A stretch of DNA of 64,000 nt. It comes from Mactromeris polynyma (lineage: Eukaryota; Mollusca; Bivalvia; Venerida; Mactridae). The notes beneath the pieces are model-generated. The model worked only from the letters and a program-made list of their open reading frames with translations, made no database searches and was not told the origin of the DNA. Numbering within the stretch: the first letter of the stretch is position 1; each line of letters begins with the position of its first letter. Of this stretch, positions 36,693 to 47,060 are shown one piece after another. Where the stretch lies: NCBI GenBank assembly GCA_032209605.1, contig JASFXZ010000028.1, positions 8,504,941 through 8,568,940 on the forward strand, in the 5' to 3' direction. The position numbers were made by a program, and so were the translations under genes.

Positions 36693-36964
36693 ATTTTGTA
36701 CTATGTATACGTTTATGCGAATTTATGTGTAAACTATTGTAAACTTTTTACGTACTTGTATGTATTGTATCAAACAAACGCAACCCTCCAATAAATAGTG
36801 AAGTCTTGCCAGCAGCAAAAGAGTGTTTGTTATTTGTACACGAGTTAGTCAAGACATTCAATACTAAACAGTAAAAATGAACAGCACATATACAGTGTAA
36901 CCTTTCCAGATTGAGTCTCGTGAGAAAAATTATCAATGTTCCTGTTGTATATTGTACTATCAAA
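36693..36964. other. Sequence between mariner remnant and second duplication copy
   Basis: No catalytic domain of the transposase and no matching right terminal repeat could be found here. AT-rich, no other gene. Confidence 0.4.
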
Positions 36965-37145
36965 TATAACCTCTCTACAGCAATAACCTTCCTACAACAA
37001 TAACTTCTCTACAGCAATTACCTCTCTACAAATGCCAGAGTTCACATCTGAACAAGGATGTTGTTCTGGAGAGGTTGCACGATAATACGTCTGGTGGATT
37101 TAATGACGCCATTTTCAAGAATAAACTATTTGGTTCGATATTGTG
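36965..37145 (+). repeat. Direct duplication copy 2 with array remnant
   Basis: Starts with about four units of the 17-bp array (AACCTCTCTACAGCAATAAC) and continues into the same flank as copy 1 up to ATTGTGCACATA. Confidence 0.88.
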
Positions 37146-37783
37146 CACATAAAGGTTATAAATGTACAAAATAGAAGATGCTTTGAACATTTTTGTACCA
37201 ATCTTAAAATTTAAAAAAGTGAGAAAAAATAGAACAAAAAACTATTTTATTGTATACATAATATGTATAATGATAACATTTTCTTTATTCACATAAAACA
37301 CTCAACTGATTATACATGTGGACAAGATTTTCAGTGTCATACAGAAAGAATACAGTCAGTGAAATAAAAATAATTTCACCAGCAAGAATGTCCGTCGTTC
37401 CTTACCAAATATGTAAGAAAGTTTGTATTACAAACAATATGTAATGCCGCTTTAAATTTTGTGAAACAAATGTCAGAATACATATAATAGAGTAGATATC
37501 CCACCACTCATAATGAAGTTATAGCCACTGAGTGTACAATTGTACTGAGATGTTATAGAATGGAGTTCTCTAAATTTGTTCCAATCTTTCATATACAACT
37601 CACAAATATATTCCAGCAACTCATTTCATCACCTCTAGAACATTTACACATACATTTTATTGTACAAAAATATCATTCATCAAATTCTATTTAAACAATC
37701 TGCTGTACAAATATATTATGAATTTTTTCACCTTGTTTCATGCAGTAAAACAAACAATTCAATAAAGCTATCTTTGTGACAAA
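37146..37783 (-). other. 3' flank / probable 3' UTR of the NLR gene
   Basis: Very AT-rich sequence following the stop codon of the minus-strand NLR gene. Its extent as a UTR is inferred; no other gene is seen. Confidence 0.45.
37656..37661 (-). promoter_or_regulatory. Candidate polyadenylation signal AATAAA
   Basis: TTTATT on the plus strand gives AATAAA on the minus strand, about 125 bases after the NLR stop codon. Such hexamers are frequent in AT-rich DNA, so this is only a candidate. Confidence 0.35.
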
Positions 37784-40425
37784 TTATAAAAAATCTCCTG
37801 TTTCAAAGTGTAACCCTCTAACATCATTATGTGTGATGTTTACTGTAGGTATTGATGTAAGATACTCAGACATATAATCCACCGCCTCCTTCCCTGTCAG
37901 TAGTCTGTGAGTTTCTCCATCAACTGATGTAATACTACATTTATATAACAGAACTTTTATCACAGATTTATTGTTTACACAACTTTCAATGAAACAATGA
38001 AAACATTGACGACTCATTGTGACATCACACAGATCTATCTTCACTAGTGTTACACCAGGATGTAGTTGTAATAAAACATCATCAGATAACTTCATGCGCC
38101 ACAGTGTTAGTGACTTGATATATGGAAGAGTTTTCACTGTATGTACCAATGTTTTCATTCTATTGTAATCTAACATGTAAATGGGAGATACACAGATATT
38201 AAGATGTTCAAGTTTTGAATACTTAATACACTTAAATACATCAATAGAACATCTAACATTCCCCTCAGATAATGGACCCAAATTGATGTACTTTAAACTA
38301 GACTTGTTTACATTATTACATAAAATATTAACATACTGCAGATATAATGAAGTGAGTTTTGTATGATGTGGAAGATTTAGAGTCAATGTACAGTCTCTAT
38401 CACCACGCTGGTGATTATCACAATACACATTAGACAATTTGATATTTTCAATGAGAACATTGTCAGACAGAAATTGCACCAGATTATGTAAACTGTTATG
38501 TTGCATATTAACATAAGACAGAGACAATGATGTCAGATGTTGGAGACTTCTCACAGGTAATTCTGGTATCAATGTACCACCTTTAATACCAACAGTGTGC
38601 AGTGTGGATTGATTCTGTAACATGCACTCAGTGAACTTTACATCATATACATGATCACCATTCGACAAGTCACCAACATTTAAACATTGTAGATTTTTGA
38701 TCTGATCAAACTCAACAAAATATTCACCACTAGGTGAATGTAGGTAATGTATACATGTTCTGTTTAGCAATAAAAGTTGTTTCAGATAACCAAAATATGA
38801 ACTGTCTTCAGCATAATTTTCCCAAACATTATTAAATATAAAATCTTCAAGTTTCAATGAAAAGTTTGGATTACTTGACCCACTGACTTGCTTGAAACAA
38901 TTGATAACAATACTTTGTAGTGACTTGAATTGTTCACTGTAAGCATATATATCATTTTGAAATATAGCATTTCTTCTGCAACAAGTTAAATCATCAGATA
39001 TTTTCGAGTATATATCCTCTAATAAAAATTTGACTTTTTCACCAGAAAATCCAGAAAGAAAGATGAAAAAAATTTGAAATTGCACAATATCATTGAGTGT
39101 GGTCCATTCCTTAACAACATTATCAAATGCATTACTGCTGTCAAATGAAGATACAAACAATGCTGCGAAATATTCAAGGTAACTCTTGTGCAAGAACGAC
39201 AATTTTTGTTCTTGTTTTCCCAATCGACCAATTACTTTGTTTCTGGATAAGATACCAATCTTGCACAAGAAATCCATTTCTTCATAGGAGAAAAAATAAG
39301 GTTCTAACATTAACTGTTTTCTGGTGTATACAAGAACTGATACACACTTGTCTAATTTGAACAATGATCTAAATGACAGAAAACATATTTTCGCTAAAAG
39401 TGCAAAATTGGTTTTGAAATAAGCAAGGTCTGTGAGTGAATCAGGAAGTTGTGCACTACATAATGGTGCTGATGGCGAATGAATACCTCTCTTTTCAGCT
39501 TGTTCAAAGAGCATTTCCAGTATGTTACTGTATATAAGTGCTCTAGACATGTCAGTCAGTTTACAGTCAAACCATATGGCTACCAAATGTGACCCAACTA
39601 TGGGTATACACAACTGGTGATAAAGCCCACAAATTTTGATTTCTGTAAAAAAGTCAATCGTAGTTTTGTTTTCAACATTAGCCTTATTACAACGAGCCAC
39701 AATTTCTTCAACATAACGCGTTGTTGACTCTCCACTAATTCCTTTCATCTGGACTTGACGATCAAGATCTTTGGGCGGCAACCTAACAGTTTCTATTTTA
39801 TACGGTCGGCATGTTATTAAAAAACAGCATTTGTCAGCCGTTATTTTGTCAGGTAGCGCGCAATTTTTTTTACGACTAGTTTTTGGGGACCACTCGTCAA
39901 GTCCATCTAAGATTACAAGACACACGTGTTGCTTCAAAGTATTTTGAACAAGTTCGTATAATTCATTCATTTTACCATCACATTCTGTTTCAGTGTATAC
40001 CTGTTCTACAATCATTGTTATCACATCGTTTCTATCAGTATCTCGGAGAGATACAAAAAATGTGAAGTCGAATTTTCTCATGAATTCAATATTCTTCTGT
40101 GTAACTTCATCATCAACGTTTTCATTAAATTGCGACTTGTACCAAAGCAACGACATACACTTGCAGAAGGATGATTTACCGACACCCGCATCACCAGTAA
40201 TAAATACATTACTGAAACAATGATCACCCTTACTAAATATTTCCTTGTAAGAGGAAATTGTATATTGTTCCTTTTCATCGGTTCTGTGATAGGGAACATG
40301 GAACAGAGATGGAGGTTGATAAATAGATAAAAGGTCCACACCATCTTCATCATCATCACACAAAGGTAACACTGACAAGGTACAACAATCTTCCTGGTAC
40401 ATCTTCACAAGACGATTTTTGAGAT
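37784..40425 (-). CDS. NLR-type gene, terminal exon: NACHT and leucine-rich repeats
   Basis: Terminal exon of about 879 codons. It begins after the acceptor TTTTCAG at 40426-40428, two bases into a codon, and ends at TAA 37784-37786. Counting from the GTG codon at 40408, a NACHT NTPase occupies roughly residues 65-330: Walker A GDAGVGKS at 72-79, Walker B with VCLVILDGLDEW (Asp168, Asp171, Glu172), and LITCRPYK as the sensor region near 198-204. A helical region follows. From about 570 to the end are degenerate LRRs (LQHLTSLSLSYVNM, LTSLYLQYVNI, LEHLNICVS, IKSLTLWRMKL). NACHT-LRR proteins are nucleotide-switched oligomerising sensors of the innate immune and cell-death type, presumably cytosolic. 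The exon is intact with no stop or frameshift. The ligand cannot be inferred. Confidence 0.93.
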
Positions 40426-40469
40426 CTGAAAATTATAAACTTTGTAAGATTAAAATGAAAATCTAAGTT

Positions 40470-41205
40470 AAGCAGGGAATGCCACAAGTTTACAAAGAAC
40501 AAAACCCCACCCAAAGGAAAGCAGGGAATGCCACAAGTTTACAAAGAACAAAACCCCACCCAAAGGAAAGCAGGGAATGCCACAAGTTTACAAAGAACAA
40601 AACCCCACCCAAAGGAAAGCAGGGAATGCCACAAGTTTACAAAGAACAAAACCCCACCCAAAGGAAAGCAGGGAATGCCACAAGTTTACAAAGAACAAAA
40701 CCCCACCCAAAGGAAAGCAGGGAATGCCACAAGTTTACAAAGAACAAAACCCCACCCAAAGGAAAGCAGGGAATGCCACAAGTTTACAAAGAACAAAACC
40801 CCACCCAAAGGAAAGCAGGGAATGCCACAAGTTTACAAAGAACAAAACCCCACCCAAAGGAAAGCAGGGAATGCCACAAGTTTACAAAGAACAAAACCCC
40901 ACCCAAAGGAAAGCAGGGAATGCCACAAGTTTACAAAGAACAAAACCCCACCCAAAGGAAAGCAGGGAATGCCACAAGTTTACAAAGAACAAAACCCCAC
41001 CCAAAGGAAAGCAGGGAATGCCACAAGTTTACAAAGAACAAAACCCCACCCAAAGGAAAGCAGGGAATGCCACAAGTTTACAAAGAACAAATCCCCACCC
41101 AAAGGAAAGCAGGGAATGCCACAAGTTTACAAAGAACAAAACCCCACCCAAAGGAAAGCAGGGAATGCCACAAGTTTACAAAGAACAAAACCCCACCCAA
41201 AGGAA
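40470..41205. repeat. 49-bp minisatellite in an NLR intron, about 15 near-identical copies
   Basis: Unit AAGCAGGGAATGCCACAAGT then TTACAAAGAACAAAACCCCA and CCCAAAGGA. I found a single substitution (AAATCCCC at about 41090) across all copies. It lies wholly within the intron 40426-41655. Three plus-strand frames stay open because 49 x 3 is a multiple of 3 without stops; they are antisense to the gene and not credible genes. Confidence 0.96.
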
Positions 41206-41655
41206 AGCACATGGAGGCATGCAAATACACACCTACTTGTAACCACAGTTACAACCAAGCTGTTAACTAACCAGCTTTCTATTCTAATTGTAAAGACTGA
41301 AAGAATGCTACTAAATAAACTAATTTACAACTAAAGTCTGTTATGCCAAAATAACTTTTGCAGTTCAAATATATGTCTAACTTACTTAAAGGTGAATTGT
41401 TTTAGTTAATATAATTGTCTTTAGATCAATGAAGCCTTTATCATCATTTTTGAAAAGCTACCAACACAGACATTACTGGGAAGTAGCCTGGTATACTGTT
41501 AAAGGAAAAAACTAAAACTTAGCATTAATGTGTTTTTATATTCCTGCCATGGTTATACTGTGGTAGATTAACTGTGTTTTTGTGCGACGTGCACGGATAT
41601 TCGCAAATGATATGATGATGGAAATATCTATAATGATTTAGACAACATTGTGTAC

Positions 41656-42574
41656 CTATTTCATTCTCCAGTTTGGCGGCTTGTTGTGTATCTCTGATTT
41701 CTTGCATTGTTTTTTCTTGATTCTCCCGATCCTTTTGCGACTGTCCTTGTTGAAGTGCCAGCAGACCCTGTTTTATTTCAGATTGACCATGTTTTATATC
41801 TGTCTGACCCTGTTTTATTTCAGATTGACCCTGTTTTATTTCAGACTGACCCTGTTTTATTTCGGACTGGTCATGTTTTATACCTGCCTGACCCTGTTTT
41901 ATATCAGACTGACCCTGTTTTATATCTGTCTGACCCTGTTTTATTTCAGACTGACCCTGTTTTATATCTGTATGACCCTGTTTTATATCTGTCTGACCCT
42001 GTTTTATTTCAGACTGACCCTGTTTTATATCTGTATGACCCTGTTTTATTTCAGACTGACCCTGTTTTATATCTGTATGACCCTGTTTTATATCTGTCTG
42101 ACCCTGTTTTATTTCAGACTGACCCTGTTTTATATCTGTATGACCCTGTTTTATTTCAGACTGACCCTGTTTTATATCTGTCTGACCCTGTTTTATTTCA
42201 GACTGACCCTGTTTTATATCTGTATGACCCTGTTTTATATCTGTCTGACTCTGTTTTATTTCAGACTGACCCTGTTTTATATCTGTATGACCCTGTTTTA
42301 TATCTGTCTGACCCTGTTTTATTTCAGACTGACCATGTTGTATTTCAGACTGACCCTGTTTTATATCTGTCTGACCCTGTTTTATATCTGTCTGACCCTT
42401 CTGTAATTCTCCAAGTCCGTGGTCATACAATCGTTCCATTTCCCTCCACTGTTCAACTATTGTATCATAACGTTTCCTCAGTTTGTCATCTATATCCTTG
42501 TGTCCTGCCTGGTCAATTGTGGATTTCAAATCAGTAACTCCGTTACTATGGCAACTGTTGAGTCGTTTCAGAAT
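41656..42574 (-). CDS. NLR-type gene, heptad-repeat exon
   Basis: Exon of 919 bases between acceptor TTGCAG (42575-42577) and donor GTACAC (from 41655). It opens in phase with the previous exon as ILKRLN and runs through the end of the HEPN domain (DIDDKLRKRYDTIVEQWREM) into about 30 tandem heptads of the form IKQGQ(T/S)(D/E), with H replacing Q in some. It finishes with a charged helix (KDRENQEKTMQEIRDTQQ AAKLENEI). The last codon is split 1+2 with the NACHT exon, giving an in-frame junction ENEI-D-LKNRLVK. The heptads form a long hydrophilic rod or coiled-coil-like linker between HEPN and NACHT, though with only one aliphatic residue per heptad. Frame is fully open across the array, consistent with selection. 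Confidence 0.88.
41770..42405 (-). repeat. 21-bp coding minisatellite (heptad array)
   Basis: About 30 units of 21 bp such as ATAAAACAGGGTCAGACAGA(T) on the minus strand, encoding IKQGQTD-type heptads within the NLR exon. The antisense plus-strand frames (repeats such as LTLFYICLTLFYF) are shadows. Units of two types (TD and SE) alternate in a patterned way, suggesting growth by multi-unit blocks. Confidence 0.94.
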
Positions 42575-43155
42575 CTGCAAATATACAGGTTAGGTAAATA
42601 TTCCTATGTTACATAACGATGAATTGCTTCATTATTCATTTATACAACAATTAATACACACATGAATAACTTTGTCAGAAGTTAGAGTTATGGTTCTTGT
42701 ATACTGCACCTTCTCTCAATGTCTCTACCATTGTGTTAAGTATTCACAATATCGGTGACAGAAAGTTGGGGTTAAGCTCTGGTGTTACAGATACACCAAC
42801 GTGGGCTCTTTCAATAGAGTGTGATTTTTTATTGAGAATGAAGCACACAAAATGTGCGAGTAACAGACTTGTGTAAATATTTGAACATACAATTTTATAT
42901 ACCCCATGTAAACTTAACACAAGTGCTAAGTACTCAACTGACATATTTAGTACATTGCAGATAAATATGAACATATCAAATACAAATTTTACACACAGAA
43001 GGTTCAAAATGTCTGTAATGCTTCTACAAATTGCAGCACAAAATACAGCTAATTCATTACAAAATCAAGCCAATTACATAACATCACAAAGAAATTAAAA
43101 GTCACATAAGCAACTAGAGGTATATCAGTAATTATTTTAATCTTGATATTTTTAC

Positions 43156-43224
43156 CTCAGTTAATTCAGTCCATTTGACAGCCAAGTCCGTGTCCGATAT
43201 ATATACTGTACGCATGTGTACCAC
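43156..43224 (-). CDS. NLR-type gene, small exon completing the HEPN motif
   Basis: A 69-base exon flanked by TTTCAG (43225-43227) and GTAAAAA (from 43155), encoding VVHMRTVYISDTDLAVKWTE and LTE. Both boundaries are phase 0 and fit the neighbouring exons. In DZIP3-like HEPN domains the sequence R.N..YGH is followed by a variable stretch and then a W..I...L.RL helix. Here RNN from the previous exon plus VVH, then VKWTELTE-ILKRLN across the next junction, reproduces that pattern. Confidence 0.83.
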
Positions 43225-43509
43225 CTGAAACATAAATGAATTATTTATTCGAGGTTCCTTTTGCATCTTCATCACTCCAAAATAAAAAAGCAGTGATTTA
43301 TTCATCAAAATCATTTTTTTATTGATTCTAATAAACAAGGGTGGTGCTGAACACGTCTCTATGGAAGAAAAAAACACCTCAATTTGAAGAGTAGTTTTAC
43401 TTTGTTTTCATTGTCAACGGACTGATGTTGACATGACAAGTCATCCACTGTACCAGCATGTAACACTAGCTCGTCATCAACACCAGCATTTTTCAAAGCA
43501 GCCAACAGT

Positions 43510-44035
43510 TTTGGAGCACCTTTGTGTACAGTCCATGATGTTTTGGAGCACCTTCGTGTACAGTCCATGACGTTTTGGAGAACATTTGTGTACAGTCCAT
43601 GATGTTTTGGAGAACATTTGTGTACAGTCCATGATGTTTTGGAGAACATTTGTGTACAGTCCATGACGTTTTGGAGAACATTTGTGTACAGTCCATGATG
43701 TTTTGGAGAACATTTGTATACAGTCGAATCTATGATGTTTTGGAGAACATTTGTGTACAGTCTATGATGTTTTGGAGAACATTTGTGTACAGTCGAATCT
43801 ATGATGTTTTGGAGAACATTTGTGTACAGTCTATGATGTTTTGGAGAACATTTGTGTACAGTCTATGATGTTTTGGAGAACATTTGTGTACAGTCCAGGA
43901 TGTTTTGGAGAACATTTGTGTACAGTCCAGGATGTTTGGAGAACATTTGTATTCAGTCCATAACGTTTTGAGACATTGTATACAGTCCATGATGTTTTGA
44001 AGAATATTAAGTACAATCCATGACGTTTTGGAGGT
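43510..44035. repeat. About 32-bp minisatellite in an NLR intron, about 16 copies
   Basis: Unit GATGTTTTGGAGAACATTTG then TGTACAGTCCAT (plus strand), with 36-bp variants containing GTCGAATCTAT. Located in the intron between the two HEPN exons (43225-44366). Overlapping frames on both strands are artefacts. Confidence 0.93.
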
Positions 44036-44164
44036 AGATTGTGCTTCCATAAAGTAGAATTCTCCAGAAAACAAGTCTGTTTAGATACATGCGCATATTA
44101 CACAAGTATACAACCAACCAATGAAAATACATACACACTCACACAATATGTAAACAATAATGCA

Positions 44165-44345
44165 AAACAGACTCAAGACCCCAGGTGCACAACTTCACAT
44201 GCTGGTGAGCATTCCTGTAAAGTTTAATGACTGGCTCATATGATTTTGGAGAAATGAGTGACACAAGATTTTGTGATGGACAGAAGGACGGACAGACAGA
44301 CCGACAAGGGCAAATCTTTTCAGCGTGGGGGCATAAACATGCATC
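44165..44345 (+). mobile_element. Partial copy of a GGGGGCAT-ended MITE, in an NLR intron
   Basis: CAGGTGCACAACTTCACATG, GTGACACAAGATTTTGTGA, GGACGGACAGACAG and GTGGGGGCAT match, in order, the right half of the element at 61031-61494. Only this half is present. It ends about 35 bases from the splice donor at 44366. Confidence 0.8.
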
Positions 44346-44366
44346 TATATAGGTTCTAGTACATAC

Positions 44367-44731
44367 ATTATTTCTACATTCTCTCAATCTTGTCACATCT
44401 GCCTCTGGTGAATGGTCAGTAGAGGCAGGCTGTTTCCACACCACATTGTTCCAATGCTTGAGACCACACACATTTCTCAGCAGGCAAGACAACAGAGTGA
44501 TATCAAAATTGGCCGACATTGGTTTAGTGTCGATTGGTGGTAGATAATTCTGCTGTGCTTTCGTTATTTTTCCGGTATCAATCAACCTCTGCCACTGGAG
44601 TTTATTTACTGCAGTCATTTTGGTGGCCAAGTAAGTACCAAAGTCAGTTCCAATCACGTCATCAAATAACTTCTGCATCACTTCTGTGCCAACCTCTATC
44701 AGAAGATATTGATACCGGAACACAAATGTTT
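44367..44731 (-). CDS. NLR-type gene, HEPN exon (DZIP3-like)
   Basis: Exon of 365 bases after acceptor TTTTTTCAG (44732-44734) and before donor GTATGT (from 44366). It encodes ETFVFRYQYLLIEVGTEVMQ, then KLFDDVIG, LQWQRLIDTGKITKAQQNYL, FDITLLSCLLRNVCGL, W, and a final STDHSPEADVTRLRECRNN. This matches the DZIP3/hRUL138-like HEPN family: LL..VG..V...F, Q...L, FDITLL..LLRN...L, and D.S..AD..R...RN. It ends in the Arg-Asn of the HEPN Rx4-6H motif; the His is in the next exon. HEPN domains often act as RNases or as dimer/oligomer modules. An upstream coding exon must exist because this one starts two bases into a codon; I could not find it. Confidence 0.86.
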
Positions 44732-44807
44732 CTGAAAAAATATTATGAAGTTGATTTTTGTATTCATCTGGTCTTTCATCATTTTCAACAATTTTACATT
44801 CATATAA

Positions 44808-44900
44808 GGCGATCGTATGACAACCAGTTTTCCTGCAATTACATAACACGCAGTGCTAACTTGTCCCACAAGCAACTGACAACTTCTCCACATTTGTCTT
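44808..44900 (-). mobile_element. SINE core fragment
   Basis: Minus strand GGAGAAGTTGTCAGTTGCTTG, GTTAGCACTG and TGCAGGAAAACTGGTTGTC match the core of the SINEs at 9608-9864 and 17900-18060. Head and tail are missing. It lies upstream of the HEPN exon and shows that the open frame running past the acceptor is intronic. Confidence 0.68.
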
Positions 44901-45054
44901 AAAATACCACAGACATATATATACAGTAGACATTGTTTATTTAACAACCACTTAATATTTACCAGCAACTGCAACAAACCAGTTCCGACAGGTAAAAAAT
45001 GAAGATAAACTAGAGCTAAATACACCAACAATACCGCTTGTCAGACATATCGTC

Positions 45055-45380
45055 GACAAAATCCAAGATGGCCGATAGTCAGACACCTCGAATGTGATCG
45101 GGAAACATTATGTCACACAAGACAACTGTAGTAGTTTGCTCCAAGTGTTTGAGAAAATCCAAGATGGCCGACTGAATGTGATCGGAAAAAAAGAACCATG
45201 TAAAACACTACAACTCATCTTGTATAATATTTGAGTGATGGTTCATGAAAACCAAACAAGAACTGTTTAAGTAGTTCGCTCCATGTTTTTTACAAAAATC
45301 CAAGATGTCCGCCAGTCAGCCATCTTGAATGTGATCAGAAAGAATGTTCATGTCAAACATTACAACTAATCATGTCGAAA
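45055..45380. repeat. Dispersed repeat with three internal sub-copies
   Basis: The phrase AAATCCAAGATGGCCGA followed by GAATGTGATCGG and ACACTACAACT recurs at about 45055, 45155 and 45295 (as AAATCCAAGATGTCCGCC). An interspersed repeat of a kind common in molluscan genomes; no coding capacity. Confidence 0.65.
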
Positions 45381-45657
45381 TTTGTGCTTACGGTTTTGAG
45401 GACCAGGATTTGGCTCCAAACCAGCCATTATCAACAATACTCGTATGAATGTGACTGCTCCAATCATTTTGATCTCTTGGCTGAAATCAGTTCTAAATGG
45501 AGTCAGCATTACACCAGCACTTCAACAAGACGCAAACAAACCAACTCTATACACACATCTATCCCTACATTGGATGCTGAAAATATATTTTGAAAATGAA
45601 AGATAATAATGGAGAATGTTTTTGTTTTACTTTGTTGTAATCTGTTGAAATGAACTC
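45381..45657. other. Intergenic, no gene seen
   Basis: A 73-codon plus-strand frame at 45372-45593 has no recognisable motif. Nothing supported. Confidence 0.4.
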
Positions 45658-45825
45658 GGGGCTCTCACCAGAGGGAGAAATAGTCTCCCAAAATGATCTG
45701 ACTTCTCCCTAATTTGAACTGAGGGAGAAGTTTTGCAATATACAAATGCCTTAAACAGGGTGAAAATGCTGTAATTTCTCCCTAAAATTACAAACAAATC
45801 TCCCGGTTTCTCCTAGTGAGAGCCC
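45658..45825. mobile_element. Small palindromic MITE, 168 bp
   Basis: GGGCTCTCAC at 45658 and its complement GTGAGAGCCC ending at 45825 bound an AT-rich interior that also holds internal inverted GAGGGAGAA/TTCTCCCT and TCTCCC blocks. No clear target-site duplication could be read from the flanks. Confidence 0.72.
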
Positions 45826-46729
45826 TACTGAGGAAATCGCAGATTTTGAGAAATATTTTGGGACATCTCATTTTCGCCAAAGAATAATATTTCCCAACTG
45901 TTTTGTATATCTCGTAGTGTCACAAGATTTAAGGGCAAGCTCGAGTGACCATCAGCACAAATTGTCACTAGGTCATGGCAGGAGAGTGCCAATAATAACA
46001 CCTGATTTGACCGACAACAGAAAAAAATGCGAACTTATGTGGATACTTCATAATTTTTATGTGACAATTGATTGCCATACGTTCTAGTTAATACATAAAG
46101 TTTCATACTTGTGCTCTTTCAACTTTTATTTACTTATAATATTTTATTGCGAGCCTTATCTTGAATTAGTATACATGTAGCTGAAAATGCTGTCACACGT
46201 AAATAAAATGGCCGATGTTGAAAAATGTGTAGCGACATCGCTAAGTACTGCAAGGAATCTACATATTTGATTATTAAATTACACATTCAAGCATCAACGA
46301 AATTAAAATTCAAAGTGTTACAATTTAGAGTATTTTCACGCAAATAACTGTGCGAATAGTTTCTATTTCGATTCTAGTATAGGCTAAAATTATGTATTGT
46401 TCGGTTAGTAATACTATCCTGTTCCTTACTTTGAGGATTAAAAACCTATCTGTAATTACATTATCTTTACGTTTCAAGTTTCTAATATTTACAGGTATGG
46501 TCTGTTTATTTGGTTAAAATATCTGATGACTCAGTAGAAGACCAGATGTAAAATATAAATTTAACTGAAACAAGAAATGGGCAATGCCCACAAACCAGGT
46601 TTTAAACCTAATTATTTGTAACCAAGGCTCTATTTGTATAAATAATACATAATGATCATCAATGCTGCAAAGGTGCCAGAGGTGATACATGCATACAAAC
46701 ACTCACACTTAGATATATTATACATATAT
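45826..46729. other. Intergenic, no gene seen
   Basis: AT-rich, no open frame with recognisable motif. The segment 46560-46729 may be part of the dispersed repeat that follows. Confidence 0.4.
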
Positions 46730-47060
46730 GCAACAACTATACAACAACTTTGATGTCAATTAACCAACGCATAGCAAAGATATAAAGTGGAAACTGATTT
46801 TTAAATTTTAAGTGACCTTGACCTTGGACGGAACGAACCCAAAAGCAATCCCAAGCGAGATCTTCGCATGTTCATAATATAAACCAAGTTTAATGGCAAT
46901 ATGACCAACAAATCTAAAGTTATTAGCTGGAGATCAAATTCCAATTTTTAGTAAAGGTGACCTTGGCCTTTGACGAAACGACTCCAAAAGCAATCCCAAG
47001 CGAGCTCTCCATATGTTCTTACTATACACCAAGTTTGATTACAATATGATGAACGGAACT
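46730..47060. repeat. Dispersed repeat, two tandem ~145-bp units
   Basis: Units starting at about 46811 (AGTGACCTTGACCTTGGACG) and 46957 (GGTGACCTTGGCCTTTGACG) share AAAAGCAATCCCAAGCGAG and ACCAAGTTTGAT/ACCAAGTTTAAT. This GTGACCTTGACCTTTGAC-type sequence is a recurrent interspersed repeat in bivalve genomes. Confidence 0.78.

Noticed and set aside
36693..36964. Right terminal repeat and catalytic domain of the mariner remnant
   Set aside because: No complement of the left end GAGGGTCATGCGAAAAG and no DD34D motif could be found before the duplicated flank.
40479..41334. Plus-strand frames of 221-268 codons with KEQNPTQRKAGN-type repeats
   Set aside because: Produced by the 49-bp array inside an NLR intron, on the opposite strand; all three frames are open for the same reason.
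41648..42537. Plus-strand frames of 252 and 276 codons over the heptad exon
   Set aside because: Antisense shadows of the 21-bp coding array; the minus-strand frame joins flanking exons in phase and carries the domain ends.
43401..43505. Possible alternative NLR exon reading KNAGVDDELVLHAGTVDDLS with a donor at 43400
   Set aside because: The only acceptor-like AG nearby gives phase 1, which does not fit the preceding phase-0 exon, and the two HEPN exons join directly to give the family pattern. Kept open only as a weak possibility.
44735..44849. Extension of the HEPN reading frame upstream to an ATG-like start near 44849
   Set aside because: The upstream part overlaps a SINE core fragment and lies before a strong TTTTTTCAG acceptor, so it is intronic.
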